NCBI GenBank assembly: GCA_009602735.1
Contig: WELA01010465.1
Span: forward strand, 350,607-387,651
Origin: Mesotaenium endlicherianum
Lineage: Eukaryota > Streptophyta > Zygnematophyceae > Zygnematales > Mesotaeniaceae
Length of the DNA stretch: 37,045 nt
Direction of reading: 5' to 3'
The stretch's first letter is position 1; each line of letters opens with the position of its first letter. This document shows positions 21,958 to 32,983 of this stretch, one piece after another. The notes under the pieces are model-generated. The model was not told the DNA's origin. It ran no database searches and worked only from the letters and a program-made list of their open reading frames with translations. The position numbers and the translations under genes were made by a program.

Positions 21958-22338
21958 TTATTCTTCATTACCATCTGAAGGGTATATTTTTGAGCCAATT
22001 GGTCCACTTGTCCAGCTATCATTATCAGAGTCACTAGCACTCCCAAAGTAGATCTTACTTGCTTTTCTATCTATATCCGCAAAGGCTCTCATCAAGTCCC
22101 AGTCTCTGGCTCTTTGCACATTTTCTTCTGGCCAGTCTATCATTACCTCTGCTTGCAACAGGCACAACTGCTTTAAATTCTCCCTATTCCTTGGCCCCAT
22201 TACTGCTTCTACAACCCCCTTAGCAGGCATCCTATCTAGGGCATCTTTAATAGCATCTTTCAGCCTCTCCAACTTCTCTAGCAATTCTAGTTTCCTTGCC
22301 ATGTTTCTCCTATACTGGCCTAGCCTCTCCTCAATCAA
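21958..22338 (-). CDS. Antisense ORF in the Copia element, 126 aa, unknown
   Basis: An ATG-started frame on the strand opposite to pol lies between RNase H and the 3' LTR and ends 38 bp from the pol stop in convergent orientation. It codes a mostly helical, charged protein: residues 1-36 look like a coiled coil (LGQYRRNMARKLELLEKLER), the middle has MIDWPEENVQRARDWDLM, and the end is acidic and Ser-rich (FGSASDSDNDSW). I recognise no family. It has no stop or frame change although all the element's other genes are broken. Antisense ORFs in this position are known from some plant LTR retrotransposons. It could also be a captured host fragment or a chance ORF. Confidence 0.4.
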   Translation of the reverse strand: MIEERLGQYRRNMARKLELLEKLERLKDAIKDALDRMPAKGVVEAVMGPRNRENLKQLCLLQAEVMIDWPEENVQRARDWDLMRAFADIDRKASKIYFGSASDSDNDSWTSGPIGSKIYPSDGNEE

Positions 22339-22879
22339 CTATACAGTCCAATTCATGGTTGTTCTCCATGAGAAATTCCCTAGCACTTCCACTCAGCTAA
22401 TAGCAATGTTCATTAGCGCATTGCCCTAATTGCTATTCTACTTCTAGCTGCAAAGTGCCTGTTCTCCTCTCTCTCAATCCATTGTGTGCCCTTTCTCTCT
22501 GAGTTAGCTGTTCCGCTCTCATATTTGCGGACATGCACAAGTTCTTTGCAAGACTGTTTCTCAAGAATGGCAGTCATTTCTCTCCCCTGATTGGCTTAGC
22601 CCCTCCTATCGTTTCTTCGCTAGCCCTTAGGTGTCCATGTGACACCCCAGGCTGCTCACCCGATATGATTCCAGCACAGCAGATCCTTTCTTGCTTGTAC
22701 CACTTTTGGTCCATATCGACTCTAGGACCCTCTATGGCCCATATTCGACCATATTTGGCACAAGACCTCCCTATGGGCCTTACTCCACTACTTTCCAAAC
22801 CACGCGTCTCCGACTTTCCTGGTCAATTTTTGTCTTTTGGCCTGATGACTCTTTTAAGACCCTTCAGTCCAGGGGGACA
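22339..22879 (+). other. Copia 3' untranslated region with polypurine tract
   Basis: No convincing coding frame is visible between the antisense ORF start and the 3' LTR. The last nine bases, AGGGGGACA at 22871-22879, form the polypurine tract that primes plus-strand synthesis and directly precede the LTR. Confidence 0.6.
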
Positions 22880-23388
22880 TGTTAACTGACCCCTCAGTCA
22901 TGAGTCAGTTGACCACTAGCGTTGACTTAGTTGACTATGTTGTCGCTATAGTATGTCGTTAATTCAGTTGACCTAGAATAAGCTTACTATGTGTTCACAC
23001 TACTATTAGCTTATCTAGTTCCAACTAGACTAGTTTTTTTCGTTCACACTTGCAGGAACTGGTCAAGTGTTAATTCTGTCAATTGCTGACATGTGTGTTG
23101 ACTAGAAACTGCCAAGTGCGTTACATCTGTGCTTTAGCAGTCTACCAGCAACTAGTCAAGCACACTAGCTAGCCACAGTAGTCTAGCAGACACATAAAGC
23201 ATTGCAAGGCATGCTTGTAAAATTAATTTTTGCAAAGTTCAATTACTTTCTGAAGAAAGCTTCAAATCTTATTTCAAAGTCTGAAGTACAAACTCTATCA
23301 TCTCAAAAGATCCTCATGAGAAGTTTCTACTATTCTTTACTCTACACTAAATCTGCCAGGCTCTAGCCACGGCAGAGATAAGCGAACA
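22880..23388 (+). repeat. Copia 3' LTR (509 bp)
   Basis: It matches 10123-10630 over its full length with about 20 differences by eye, begins TGTTAACTG and ends AGCGAACA. It is followed by a primer-binding site and gag, so it also serves as the 5' LTR of a second, truncated copy. Confidence 0.92.
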
Positions 23389-23556
23389 TGGTATCGGAGC
23401 CTAACATTGAAAGAGTTTGATGGCATCAATTTCCAACAATGGAGCAACAGACTTCAAATTATGATGAGGCCTGTTGGTCTCTGGGCTCATCTCAATGAAG
23501 ATCTTCAAGTTCCAGATGAACCTGCAGAAGTCAAAGAAAAATTCATTCAGAATAGA
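23389..23556 (+). mobile_element. Truncated second Copia copy (primer-binding site and gag start)
   Basis: TGGTATCGGAGCCTAAC at 23389 repeats the sequence after the 5' LTR, and the match with 10631-10798 continues through the first gag codons (FDGINFQQWS to EKFIQN). Similarity stops abruptly at about 23556, where unrelated AT-rich DNA begins. The arrangement is therefore LTR, internal region, LTR, partial internal region. Confidence 0.9.
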
Positions 23557-24060
23557 GCCTTTTTTTATCCCTTGTCTGTGCCGCTCCGTGCACATTTGAG
23601 AGTGATACACATAGAGAAAAAATTGCAACCATTCCTACTTAGTAAGAATCTTTTTTCAGAAAGGAGCTGTGCAAAAACTGGAGGAAAATGCAATGACGAG
23701 ATGAGGCGCTCTCAAAGTTGCACTGAGATTGACTTTGCAAGTATATATACTTGCCAACGCGAGCAATCTGAATGCGCTTGGCACTCCTGCGACATCCATG
23801 TTTACGGGATTGTGACGAGACAACCGCTTCAATTGATCGTGACAACCCAGAGGGTCTACCTCTCTTCACGTGACATGTGAGAGGAGACAAATCTCTTCTT
23901 GGGAGCCATCGTTGTGACTCTTGGTGTACACCAGGAGTCTCATGACTTTCCGTAGGTGTCATTGTCCCTCTTGGTAATATAACGTATAATTGTAATATAT
24001 ATCATATATCGCGCAATGTATTTATGTATTATAATGAATAATACCATGTATATCGTAACG

Positions 24061-24092
<32 letters not shown>

Positions 24093-26064
24093 GTACATAT
24101 ATGCATTCATATACATGTGCAAGCAATACTTATACGCAATAATGCAGGATATAGCTGGTATATATACACGTATGTATATGCTCTTACGAACTATGCGATG
24201 CAATGATGCCACGGTAGCTCATATATATACACGCATTACATACTCATATGAGCTACATAACATTGCGAGGCCTCAAGCCATAATATTTATAAAAGGATAC
24301 ATACATATAATATATATAAATATATGTGTGTATATTTCTTACTATGATTGCCTGATTTGCGTGACTCGGTAAGCCTATATGTGATGATACACAAATGTAT
24401 ATTACTACAGGTTACACACTAATGCGAACAAGGAGCTATGATGTATATATTCATATACATTACTACGCTCTTTTGTCACGTGCCAAATAACAAACCAACA
24501 TATGGTACATCCTTAACATACCAAATACACGGGTATTTAGTGACTTAATAACAGCCACATATGCAGATTGTTACAAATGTCGAGCTTTTTTTGCACCCGC
24601 CATCATTTGAGGTTATAAGGCAAGTGATGGCCTCCATAGCCGGCAGGTCAAGCTTGAGCCAAAAATGTGTGATATATACGTGGACAGAAACTTGAACGCG
24701 CATATCCAAGTATGATGCATACCTAGCTATGGCATTCGCGTGTATTGGTCCGAGAGTGACGTAAAACACCACGTATTTCGCCGAAATTTTAAAATACGTA
24801 AAATACGCGTCCCGACGAGGTAAAAATGCATCTTTGGCGGTTCGAGATTGTAACAATGATTTTTTTACTTTCACCACCGTCATATAAAGCAAATCGAGTC
24901 CTCTACCATTTGCAACCAGTCGCGCTCGGAGTTTTTGAGCTATTTGAAAATTATAAGCCCTGCGAACTATTTCGAGAATCTTGGAAAAGCGTAATACGCA
25001 CATTATTTCATTTTTGACACGTAATTTCGCAATATGTGTTTGTTTTTATATATTCTCCAAATATCTATTTCACAGCTAGGAATGCATAATGAATGGCGGA
25101 GGAGTGCCCCTGACGCGAGCGACTGTACAAATTGCACGAAGGTATGATAGTAGAGATTTTACTGTTAGGTAGTTACCTTGAATCCAAGGCCTAAAGGCGA
25201 AACAATCCGATTCCGCTTAAACTTTTGTCCTTCAAAGTTAGAGCACAGAGCAACATGGACAAGGTGGTAAAAAAAGCACGAACGAAAAAGGGAAAAAAAT
25301 GTGTCAGGTTATCCACGTCATATTTGACACGTAGACTGTTAACACATACTCGCGGGTCTTCGAGGATGGGTTTTTCAAAATATGCGCGAATCAGATCGGT
25401 CCGGAATTCAAAATTGATACGAATTTTGTCGGCTCAGAAACCAGCCCCAAAAACAAATGCGATAATTCCCTCCTTCCGGCGCAGCTCGCTGCTTCCCGAC
25501 CCGCCAATCTCAAAAGACGCGTCCTCCAACGTCCCCGGAATCGTAATATGCAAACAAGAACGTACTCATTTGCCTTTCAAAACGTATATTTTCAAAACAA
25601 CCAAAATGAAATTTTTGGAAAAAAATTTGTTTCAGAGCGCGAGTGTATGTTGGGACTGTTCATGAGTAGGAAAACTTGACGTGCGGGTAGTTTTGTATTC
25701 TTTGAGAATGAAATGAATCAACTTACCAATAGACGATTAACAATTAATGAAGATTTTTATATTAGCGAGTAATCTTTATGGTATTTTCTGTTAACTCATT
25801 AAACAGCAAAAGACAAACACACTAGCGGTGGACAATACTCGCAAGTCAAATGCGAGTAAACTAGCATTATTAATGCAATCAGTAAACTCATACATAAGCA
25901 AGGTTAGAAGATAGCGCGTATCAATGGCTTCTCGCTTTGGATTCAGATATCTCTCGGTAAACAGTACAAGAGAGTTAGCCTCATTTTTGAATGTCGAACT
26001 CGAGAGCAATACCTAGCCTATGTACATGGAATGAGTTTACTGTTCAACGGCAAGTGCGATGGCA
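23557..26064. other. AT-rich anonymous DNA
   Basis: No recognisable gene. Open frames up to 150 codons on either strand (for example 24545-25003 minus and 25225-25665 plus) have Lys/Ser/Ile-rich composition without motifs and look like chance. An (AC)4(AT)12 microsatellite lies at 24061-24092 in a stretch rich in alternating TA. Confidence 0.5.
24061..24092. repeat. (AC)4(AT)12 microsatellite
   Basis: Four AC dinucleotides run into twelve AT dinucleotides, inside a broader TA-rich region (about 23980-24340). Confidence 0.9.
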
Positions 26065-26106
26065 CCGCCTACCCGGGAGTTAACCACGTTGATAGGACCT
26101 CGGTTA
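26065..26106. repeat. Dispersed 42-bp repeat, copy 1
   Basis: CCGCCTACCCGGGAGTTAAC and the following bases match 28655-28696 in direct orientation at about 36 of 42 positions. Both copies lie in DNA rich in GTTGAC and GTCAGC-like words, suggesting two remnants of one element family. Confidence 0.55.
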
Positions 26107-28654
26107 AACAAATCCACCGCCATCTTCCATCATCCTGAATTGCCATCCATCCCAAGGATATCATCTGGCCATTCATCTAGCATATCACACTTAGATGTAT
26201 ATCTAGGCAGTTCGCTGCTACCGAGTACGGAAGTTAGCTGGCTGTCAAAGAATGTGTCAGCAAGCTGACCTAAGTTGACTTCAGCCTGCTGCTTTCGGCC
26301 GAGTCATTAAACTGATAATTATATAAGGTCCAGCAGACTGAATGTTGACTAAAGTTCAGCAGGCTGAACTTAATTAATTATTATAATTAAATAAATATTT
26401 TATATATTAATATACCAATTCATTACAAAAAATTTGGGTGTATTTCTTGTTCATCATCGATCTTTTGGGGGTAAAATCATAAGTTGACTGAAAAAGAAAG
26501 TAATTCTTAGTCCTTGATTTTTGAAGAGGGAGATTTAGGGTGGAAATTGAAAATGTATGCACCCGACATTGAATTTGCAAAATTTGGTTAGAATGCAGGC
26601 AAATTCTGATAGGTTACCTTCATGACGACAAAAAATTGTAAATTATCTTGTTAGCACTTGCTGTACCAGCAAAAGAACCATTTATGGTTCCAAGTTGCAT
26701 AATCCTGGAATCCTTATTCAAAAATCAGCACGATAGGTGTGGCTAAATGAGATATTTGACCTTGTAGCTTACTCTCTCTACTTTAGGATAGACTAGGTTT
26801 CCCGGAAAATCCGCCAGCTTAAAGTGTACTTTTGTACCTCCCACACATGTGGAAAGGGGAGACGGAAAAAAATGAATTTTTCAAGTCTATACAAACTGTC
26901 TTCCACTTTTAGCATAACGATCTTGATTTTTTGTAACATAGACTTTATAGCAACTCATTTGTCCTACTACTCTTACAGATATAATCAACTGAGTACTCGA
27001 CAACGTCATTATCTTTCATTATTTTTACATGTCATAAAATTCCATCTTTCACAAATTACCAAGTTGCTGTAAATGAGTATAACACACTGTTTTCTGCTTA
27101 GTTTGTGTTGAAGTAAAGTGCAAGCTATATGTCGATGAAATAAAAAAGTGATGGAATGTTCATAACTTATTTTAATATTGAATTTAATAATATTTAAATA
27201 CTCTACTGGTAGTCGATCGCGACAAGCTTCACATTTAACATTGTAGTTGACCTTACCTTGCATATTTTTACAGACACCAGTACTTGAGTATAACCACTAA
27301 CATAGTATAGACCTCTTGTAACTAAAAACTAATGAATTTATTGAGTCTTCACCGCAATATACTCCATTCACCTTAGACAATGCAAATGTGAGAAACTTAC
27401 AAATCACAGAACTTTCCCTTTTGCAGACTTCCACTTGTTCTCCCATATCTCCCTTATTATTTGAGAGATTACTAAGAGACAAGTCAATCCAAAGTCAATT
27501 TTAACCATGAAAGACATTTTTTTTTCTTGTAATTATATTTGAACTAATTACTTAAATGAATATTTAAATACTATAGTTTGTCGATACAGGATGCTTTTGC
27601 TACTACTATAGGTCCAATAGAATGTGCATAACATGCAAGTACTTCATTCGAGGTCTGTGCATAACTAACATAAACACTCTAAGAATGAAGTCCATTGAAG
27701 GTTTAGACAGGAAGTTATGGAGGTTGAAGTGAGAGAGTGCACCCATAGCAAAATTCTCTAAGAAAGTAACTTCTTGCATAAAATTGAAATCACAATAAAG
27801 TATCACATCTTACTGCTTACTCATGCAAATACTATGAAACAAGATGCATGTGACTCACAAAAGTGAAATGAATTTTGCTTATTCAAGATTAATATACTTC
27901 ATTTAAATATATAAGATCAGAGATAGGTCGAAGCGTGTGAAATCAGAGAGCGATCTTTGCCTTTATAATGAATTCCATTTACTCATCTACACCCCTTGAC
28001 TCACTTACCGTAGTGTGCCATAGTTGCACACTAACACGAGGCACAAGTAAGAGGCGAGCTTGAGGACTTGAGCTTCTCCTTTAGAAACTCATGGCCTCTT
28101 GCCTACCAAGCATGCAAGCATGTATAGTACATGCACAACATCAAGGGACTGAATAGCAAAGGCGCTCTCATTCAGGTGATGATAACGTAGCTAAAACACA
28201 TCCCACTGACTTAGATGCAAAACCATGGAATCTGTCCGCTGTGTGACCCCAAAATTTCAGAGGGCATAACTCTGCCAATACGACTTCAAATTGAGCAAAC
28301 TTAACAGCAACGGATGCATCTTGACGAGACCTTTCCGAAGAGTCCTAGTTTGCTTCGTTTGGAGCGCAGACAAAGCAGCCATGTCAATTTCCGTGAAGGC
28401 TGGTCATTAGAACGAACCCATAAGTGCACACATGATTTCCAAGTAGAAATCCGACTGTAAAGCCTACTATCCAGAATGAGGGACCACAAGATCCCAGCCT
28501 GCTATGTACCTAGTGACCACCTGGTTGACCACGGCGCAAGGTGCGCCGATTCGTGGGAAACCCGTTAAGTTGGGACCCACGGATCTAGGTATAATGACCA
28601 CATCAATTGGTCGGTTGACTGAAGTCCTAACTGTTCATTTGACTAACGACGGTT
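26107..28654. other. AT-rich anonymous DNA between two dispersed repeats
   Basis: I see no gene. Open frames are short, AT-biased and without motifs. Words related to CAGCAGACTGAA recur near 26250-26370. Confidence 0.45.
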
Positions 28655-28696
28655 CCGCCTACCCAGGAGTTAACCACACTGGTAGGACATCGGTTT
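28655..28696. repeat. Dispersed 42-bp repeat, copy 2
   Basis: CCGCCTACCCAGGAGTTAAC and the next bases correspond to 26065-26106. It is again surrounded by TTGAC words. Confidence 0.55.
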
Positions 28697-29277
28697 TATC
28701 GAATCTCAGTTGACCTCCCGACTTTCAGTAGACTACGGTCACATGTGCCAATCTACAAATAATAATGTAAATGAATATATCTATCTACAGCGTACTGAAG
28801 CTAAGTATACTGACCAATATCAAGCGAGCTTATTATATGTCAACCTACTGATATTATATCCTATATATAACTGATGTATAAATCTCAGCAAACTATACTA
28901 TGATACAAAAGTCATCCTGCTGACCTTTTCAACAAAGTCAGCAAACTACACTATGATACAAAAGTCATCCTGCGGACCTTTTTGACAAAGTAAGTAAACT
29001 CGCATTACATCGACATACATTCATTTAGATGAACTCGCACATGTGAGTATATTGACATAATACTTATTTAGTGTTGTATTTATGCATGCAATTAATTAAA
29101 TAAATAATGAGCTGATTCATTACAAAATGGCTACAGAAATGTAATAGAAAGTTTTATTATTACACACACAATTATGAGAAATTATTTAAATGGAAAAATA
29201 TCAAACTGTCGCAAATTTGGACACTTAGTGCCTCAAAATTGTCTTGTTGCTGCCTGTATGGACTCAACGAAAGCTAC
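28697..29277. other. Non-coding DNA downstream of the piggyBac relic
   Basis: No gene is seen. It contains the 53-bp tandem repeat and then AT-rich sequence. I looked for a piggyBac terminal repeat with a TTAA target site to the left of the transposase and could not identify one. Confidence 0.4.
28885..28990. repeat. 53-bp tandem repeat, two copies
   Basis: TCAGCAAACTA(T/C)ACTATGA starts at 28885 and again at 28938. The two units differ at a few positions. Confidence 0.85.
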
Positions 29278-30752
29278 TTATGTCCTGCTCTTCTTATTAG
29301 GCATCTTGTAAGGTCTCTCATCCACATGGAAAGTCTTTCTATCATTATGGAACATCCCAAAGCAAGGCACAGCACAGAGCGCTACGTTGCAAAACGAGCA
29401 ATAGTAAGAGAACCTGACCATTCGACTAGCAGCGTCTTCAGGCAACTTCCTGAACTTGCACACCACAGAATTAGGCCTTGTTTCATCTGGCACCCAGTTA
29501 GGAAAGTGCCTAGCTGTCCACCTTTGCTTCTTTGCCCTTCCTCCATGGCCTGACCGATGCTGCTTGTTCCTCGTGAACTTGTAGTTTGTCATGCCTCTCA
29601 CAACTTCCAACATATAGTTGTATCTGTTGGCGCTAGGATGTGCCATGTCATACAGTATGAATGCATTTGCAAGAGCCCCATCAAACAACCCCCAGTATAA
29701 CAAGTGCCACCACTTGAAGCTGACATGCTCCGTCTCAACAGAATAGTTGTCGCGCAAACACAACTTATGGAATTGGTCCACAGTGTCCTTGTGCTGGTTG
29801 TAGTGCAGCACTATCTTCGGGCACTTCACTGAGGTAGTAGTGCCATCCTTTTGCCTCTTGTTAATCTCCCTCTCATCCACCCTTACAGTAGTAGACATAA
29901 AATGCACAACCTTCTTATCCTGCCAAACAACCGCAAGCTGATGCGACTGCTCACAAACTGCTGCAATGAAAGCACCTTGCTTCACATCTTTCCCACCACG
30001 CTCTGAGTTGAGTTGCAGCAGCTCCTTAGGAAAGTTCATTTTGCCTAGTTGACAAGTCCTTGTAGCTCCATGGCCCAGCTCAGCAAGCTTCTCGTAAAGA
30101 ATAGGAGAAGTGAAACCTCTGTCCAAAATAAGGCTATAATTCATACCTTCAGGCAAGTTCTTTAGCAACTCCAAAACACAGGTGGTATACAGACCAACCT
30201 GTTTGACTTTGTCATACACATTAGTCATAACAGTATTAGGAGGTGCTGTCACAAATAGTCCACACCTCCATCCCAAACTTATAAGGCTTGCTTGCATTAT
30301 GATACTGACAGGTTGGAATAGTCCTTTCGTTGACTGTGAGGTTCACTTGAGGATTATACCAGTTCTGAAACTTCTTCTTCAAAAGATCACTGAAAGGAGA
30401 ACGCTGCCAAAGCTTGAACTGACCTCTATTCCTAGCATCTACATCTCTGCCACTATTATTTCTCAAGTGAAAGTATATCTTAATCTCCAGCCACTTGTTC
30501 CTCGACATAAGTTGACCAAATGCAGGAAACTGAATGGGACCAGCTGTCTCAATTTCCCAGTACTGAGGGATCCTAGGCAGAGGTCACAAGGCCATAGCAA
30601 GACACAGGCCATGCCACATAACAGTGTCGGAGACAGTGACTGGCTTCCACTCCTTGGCCTTGTTTGCATGTGCATATGCATTTGTTTCATCAACAAATCT
30701 ATGGAACCAATCCATTGTGACAAACATAGTAACAACAATAAAAGAAGAGAGC
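29278..30752 (-). pseudogene. piggyBac-type (DDE_Tnp_1_7) transposase, broken
   Basis: Reading on the minus strand, the region codes a transposase of the piggyBac family, which moves DNA by cut and paste at TTAA sites. The N-terminal part (about 30752-30510) has FVDETNAYAHANKAKEW and MWHGLCLAM, then an in-frame TGA. The next part carries MSRNKWLEIKIYFHLRNNS and FGMEVWTICDS and ends in a stop near 30236. The rest, in another frame, is open from 30297 to the TAA at 29278: LILDRGFTSPILYEKL (catalytic Asp region), YNQHKDTVDQFHKL, SFKWWHLLYWGLFDGALANA, and a Cys-rich end (CSFCNVALCAVPCF) typical of the family's zinc-binding tail. At least one stop and one frameshift make it inactive. Its 5' end is cut by the solo LTR at 30753. 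The family is common in animals and rare in plants. Confidence 0.85.
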
Positions 30753-31255
30753 TGTAGTGATTTGAGTTATTATATATTAGTTTGCATATATTTTAATGTT
30801 TTCAAATATATTTGGAGTAGTATTGTGTGGAGTCAAGTGTGAATAGGTACTCTAGTAACTTGGTTCATGTCCTTTGAACCTTCCAAGGCATTTTTGAAGT
30901 TAGAGGAAAGACCTAGAAGAACTCCATGTGGCAAAAGTCAAATGTGCCATTTTTAGGTCAAAAGGACATGTGTACATTATTCTAGAAAGAGGTGGCAAGT
31001 TTTGGGATGTGTTGGGTGCCAACACATCAACATACACCTTCCTAGAAATTACTTATGTAGCAAGTATATAAACAAGAGCTAGAACATAGAAAGACATTCG
31101 AGAATCACTCTTGTACTTGCCAAAATCCAGAAATATATTAACTTTCAAGAAGCCATCTCTCTTTCAAGAAGCTACCACTTGTGTTCAAAGATCCTTGTCT
31201 TGAATAGATAAACTATTCTGTTTTACTAAATACTTTCTCTATCTGTTTCACTACA
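30753..31255 (+). repeat. Solo LTR of the Gypsy family (503 bp)
   Basis: Same length, ends (TGTAGTG and CACTACA) and sequence as the LTRs at 12439 and 18616, but in the opposite orientation and without an internal region. It adjoins the 5' end of the piggyBac relic. The flanking five bases (AGAGC left, GCTGA right) do not match, so a clean target duplication is absent. It keeps the TATATAAA box at 31065-31072, pointing right. Confidence 0.93.
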
Positions 31256-31563
31256 GCTGACATCGTCAACCAAAAATCTTGAGCATTGATGTTTTACTCA
31301 ATATTCTACTTTCATTCGCACGCTCGGTCTTTCTCGATCTGGCCAAGTTTGTGAGCCACTTTGCGTAACCACCCTTAGCGCGATAATGTTGGTTTGAAGA
31401 TTTTAGACGTTGAGGAGAAAAAGCTGGCTTGTCAGACGGGTTTTCGAGGGAACTAGTTTGGGAGAATTCCAAAACAACTACTACAAGTTCAATTCACTAC
31501 AAAATTCACAACCACTTTCAAAATTGATTGGAAAACTACTCACACATATATGGCTAGTGCACG

Positions 31564-31709
31564 TATAGGCCTTACGTGAAACAATGAAGTGCCACACATA
31601 TTTGCACGCGATCCTACCTGACACAATACTTCTTTCTTTTGGTTCCAAAATTATCCACACCACATTTCTAAGTGACCCACCTTCACGAACCAAACTTCCC
31701 TAGGACGCC
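31564..31709 (-). repeat. Left arm of an imperfect inverted repeat
   Basis: Read on the minus strand, this 146-bp arm matches 32099-32243 on the plus strand. Shared landmarks are AGTTTGGTTC, AAGGTGGGTCACTTAGAAA, TGTCAGGTAGG and CGCGTGCAAAT. The arms are about 390 bp apart. Confidence 0.75.
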
Positions 31710-32098
31710 AAAAAATTGGTCCATAGGATTTTTTCCTACCTATTTTTGCGCCTTTGTTCTCTAAAGCTTGTATGGTCACAGACTATATTCCTCGCACTCC
31801 CTGCTATTTCACATAGGAAAGAAGTGACATGAAACTAATTGTAGCGATTGGTAGCGGCTGTAGCGGGGTTAGTTACTAATGGCACATTTGAGAGGGGATG
31901 ATCCTAGTACCCAAACCCTAACTCAGTACCCTGAGCAGTTATGGAGGCCTGCCTTTAGCCCGTTGCCGTTCACACCCGGCTATGGACTTTGAAGTCAAGT
32001 ATTGTCTTCAAATTGGAGGTGCGGCAAAGGGATTCATTGATTTAGAGAGCGAAAGTGAAGGAAAAAAGGGAGGTGAGAAGTGTGTCCATCCAAAATTT

Positions 32099-32243
32099 GG
32101 CGTTCATGGATGGGGAGTTTGGTTCATCAAGGTGGGTCACTTAGAAAATTGGTGTGGAAAATTTTGGAAACAAAAGATTGGTGTGTCAGGTAGGGTCGCG
32201 TGCAAATTTGTGTGGCACATCATTTTTTCACGTGCGGCCTACA
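32099..32243 (+). repeat. Right arm of an imperfect inverted repeat
   Basis: It matches the reverse complement of 31564-31709 with scattered substitutions and small indels. An open frame (31982-32251) crosses it but shows no motif. Confidence 0.75.
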
Positions 32244-32660
32244 TGGAATAGCCTGTAATGTTCCCCATAGTTTCCCACGTCATACCCAACAACTAGGTCT
32301 AGCAATGTGTAGGATTACATGCGTGGGGGTTAGTTTCATCTATGTGAAAACTTGAGGGCTATTAAACACTATGTTTGCAATTTTGAAGGCTAACCTCATA
32401 AATGTCCCTTAACTGAACTTGACGTATTTTAGGAACTTGTCCGCCCGGTTGGCAAAGTACTGCAGTGGACTTGTCGGCTGAACTCTACCAGGTACTTAGC
32501 CCTTGCTCGAGTGCTCCCTCCTTGTCCCTTTCATCTCTCGGGCTCCCTCGGGCTCCCTGGAGTGCCCCGGACCACCTCTGGACAGCCCTGAGTTCGAGTC
32601 ACTTCTTCAGGCTGCTTGCTTCAGGCAACTTCGAGTGCCCTCGGGCATCCCTCGGGCATT

Positions 32661-32730
32661 GGTGCAGGCCAGTGCAGGCTGACGCAGGCTGGCGCAGACC
32701 GGCGCAGACAGGCGCACGCTGGCGCAGACT
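32661..32730. repeat. 10-bp tandem repeat, seven copies
   Basis: Seven consecutive decamers follow the pattern GGCGCAGRCT with substitutions and no indels. The period is close to one helical turn. Confidence 0.85.
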
Positions 32731-32983
32731 AGGCAGAGATATGTTATCCACGTAAGAGCTGCCACCCAGCGGCCCTTAGTGACTGCCACGTAGAAAACCG
32801 CATCCGACAACTTCAGAGCACGTCGGAAGAAAGTGTAGTTCACAGTAGTTCATCGACAGTCGTCCTGCCAGCAACAATGGTCTTTTAAAATCTGGGCAAA
32901 TTCTGTAGTGACAGGATCTTCCGTTAGTAAGAAGTAGCGTAAGGTACCGGGGGAGGGTTTTCTCCATACATGTCGCCATTCTA

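Larger units (their letters stand above)
10123..23388 (+). mobile_element. Degenerate Ty1/Copia LTR retrotransposon, interrupted by a Gypsy element
   Basis: Two direct LTRs (10123-10630 and 22880-23388) both begin TGTT and end AACA. The domain order between them is gag, protease, integrase, reverse transcriptase, RNase H, which is the Copia order. A primer-binding site follows the 5' LTR and a polypurine tract precedes the 3' LTR. Without the nested insertion the element is about 6.6 kb. Several stops and frame changes make its proteins non-functional, so it is non-autonomous. The LTRs differ at roughly 20 positions by eye (about 96% identity). No target-site duplication can be read, because the 3' LTR is followed by more Copia sequence and not by host DNA. 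Confidence 0.93.
31256..32983. other. Non-coding DNA upstream of the lipase-like gene
   Basis: The left half holds a long inverted repeat and the right half is more GC-rich with a 10-bp tandem array. No gene is recognised. The last 200 bases could contain the promoter or 5' UTR of the following gene, but I see no clear TATA box. Confidence 0.4.

Noticed and set aside
23407-23880. 157-codon ORF starting in the second Copia copy
   Set aside because: Only the first 50 codons are gag. The rest is unrelated DNA after the truncation point read through by chance.
25225-25665. 146-codon ORF rich in Lys and Arg
   Set aside because: No motif, no supporting context, and composition like the surrounding DNA.
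28885-28990. CRISPR-like direct repeats
   Set aside because: Only two contiguous copies with no spacer pattern, in a eukaryotic context.
31982-32251. 89-codon ORF over the right arm of the inverted repeat
   Set aside because: The matching arm has a related but broken reading and no motif; likely a by-product of the repeat.
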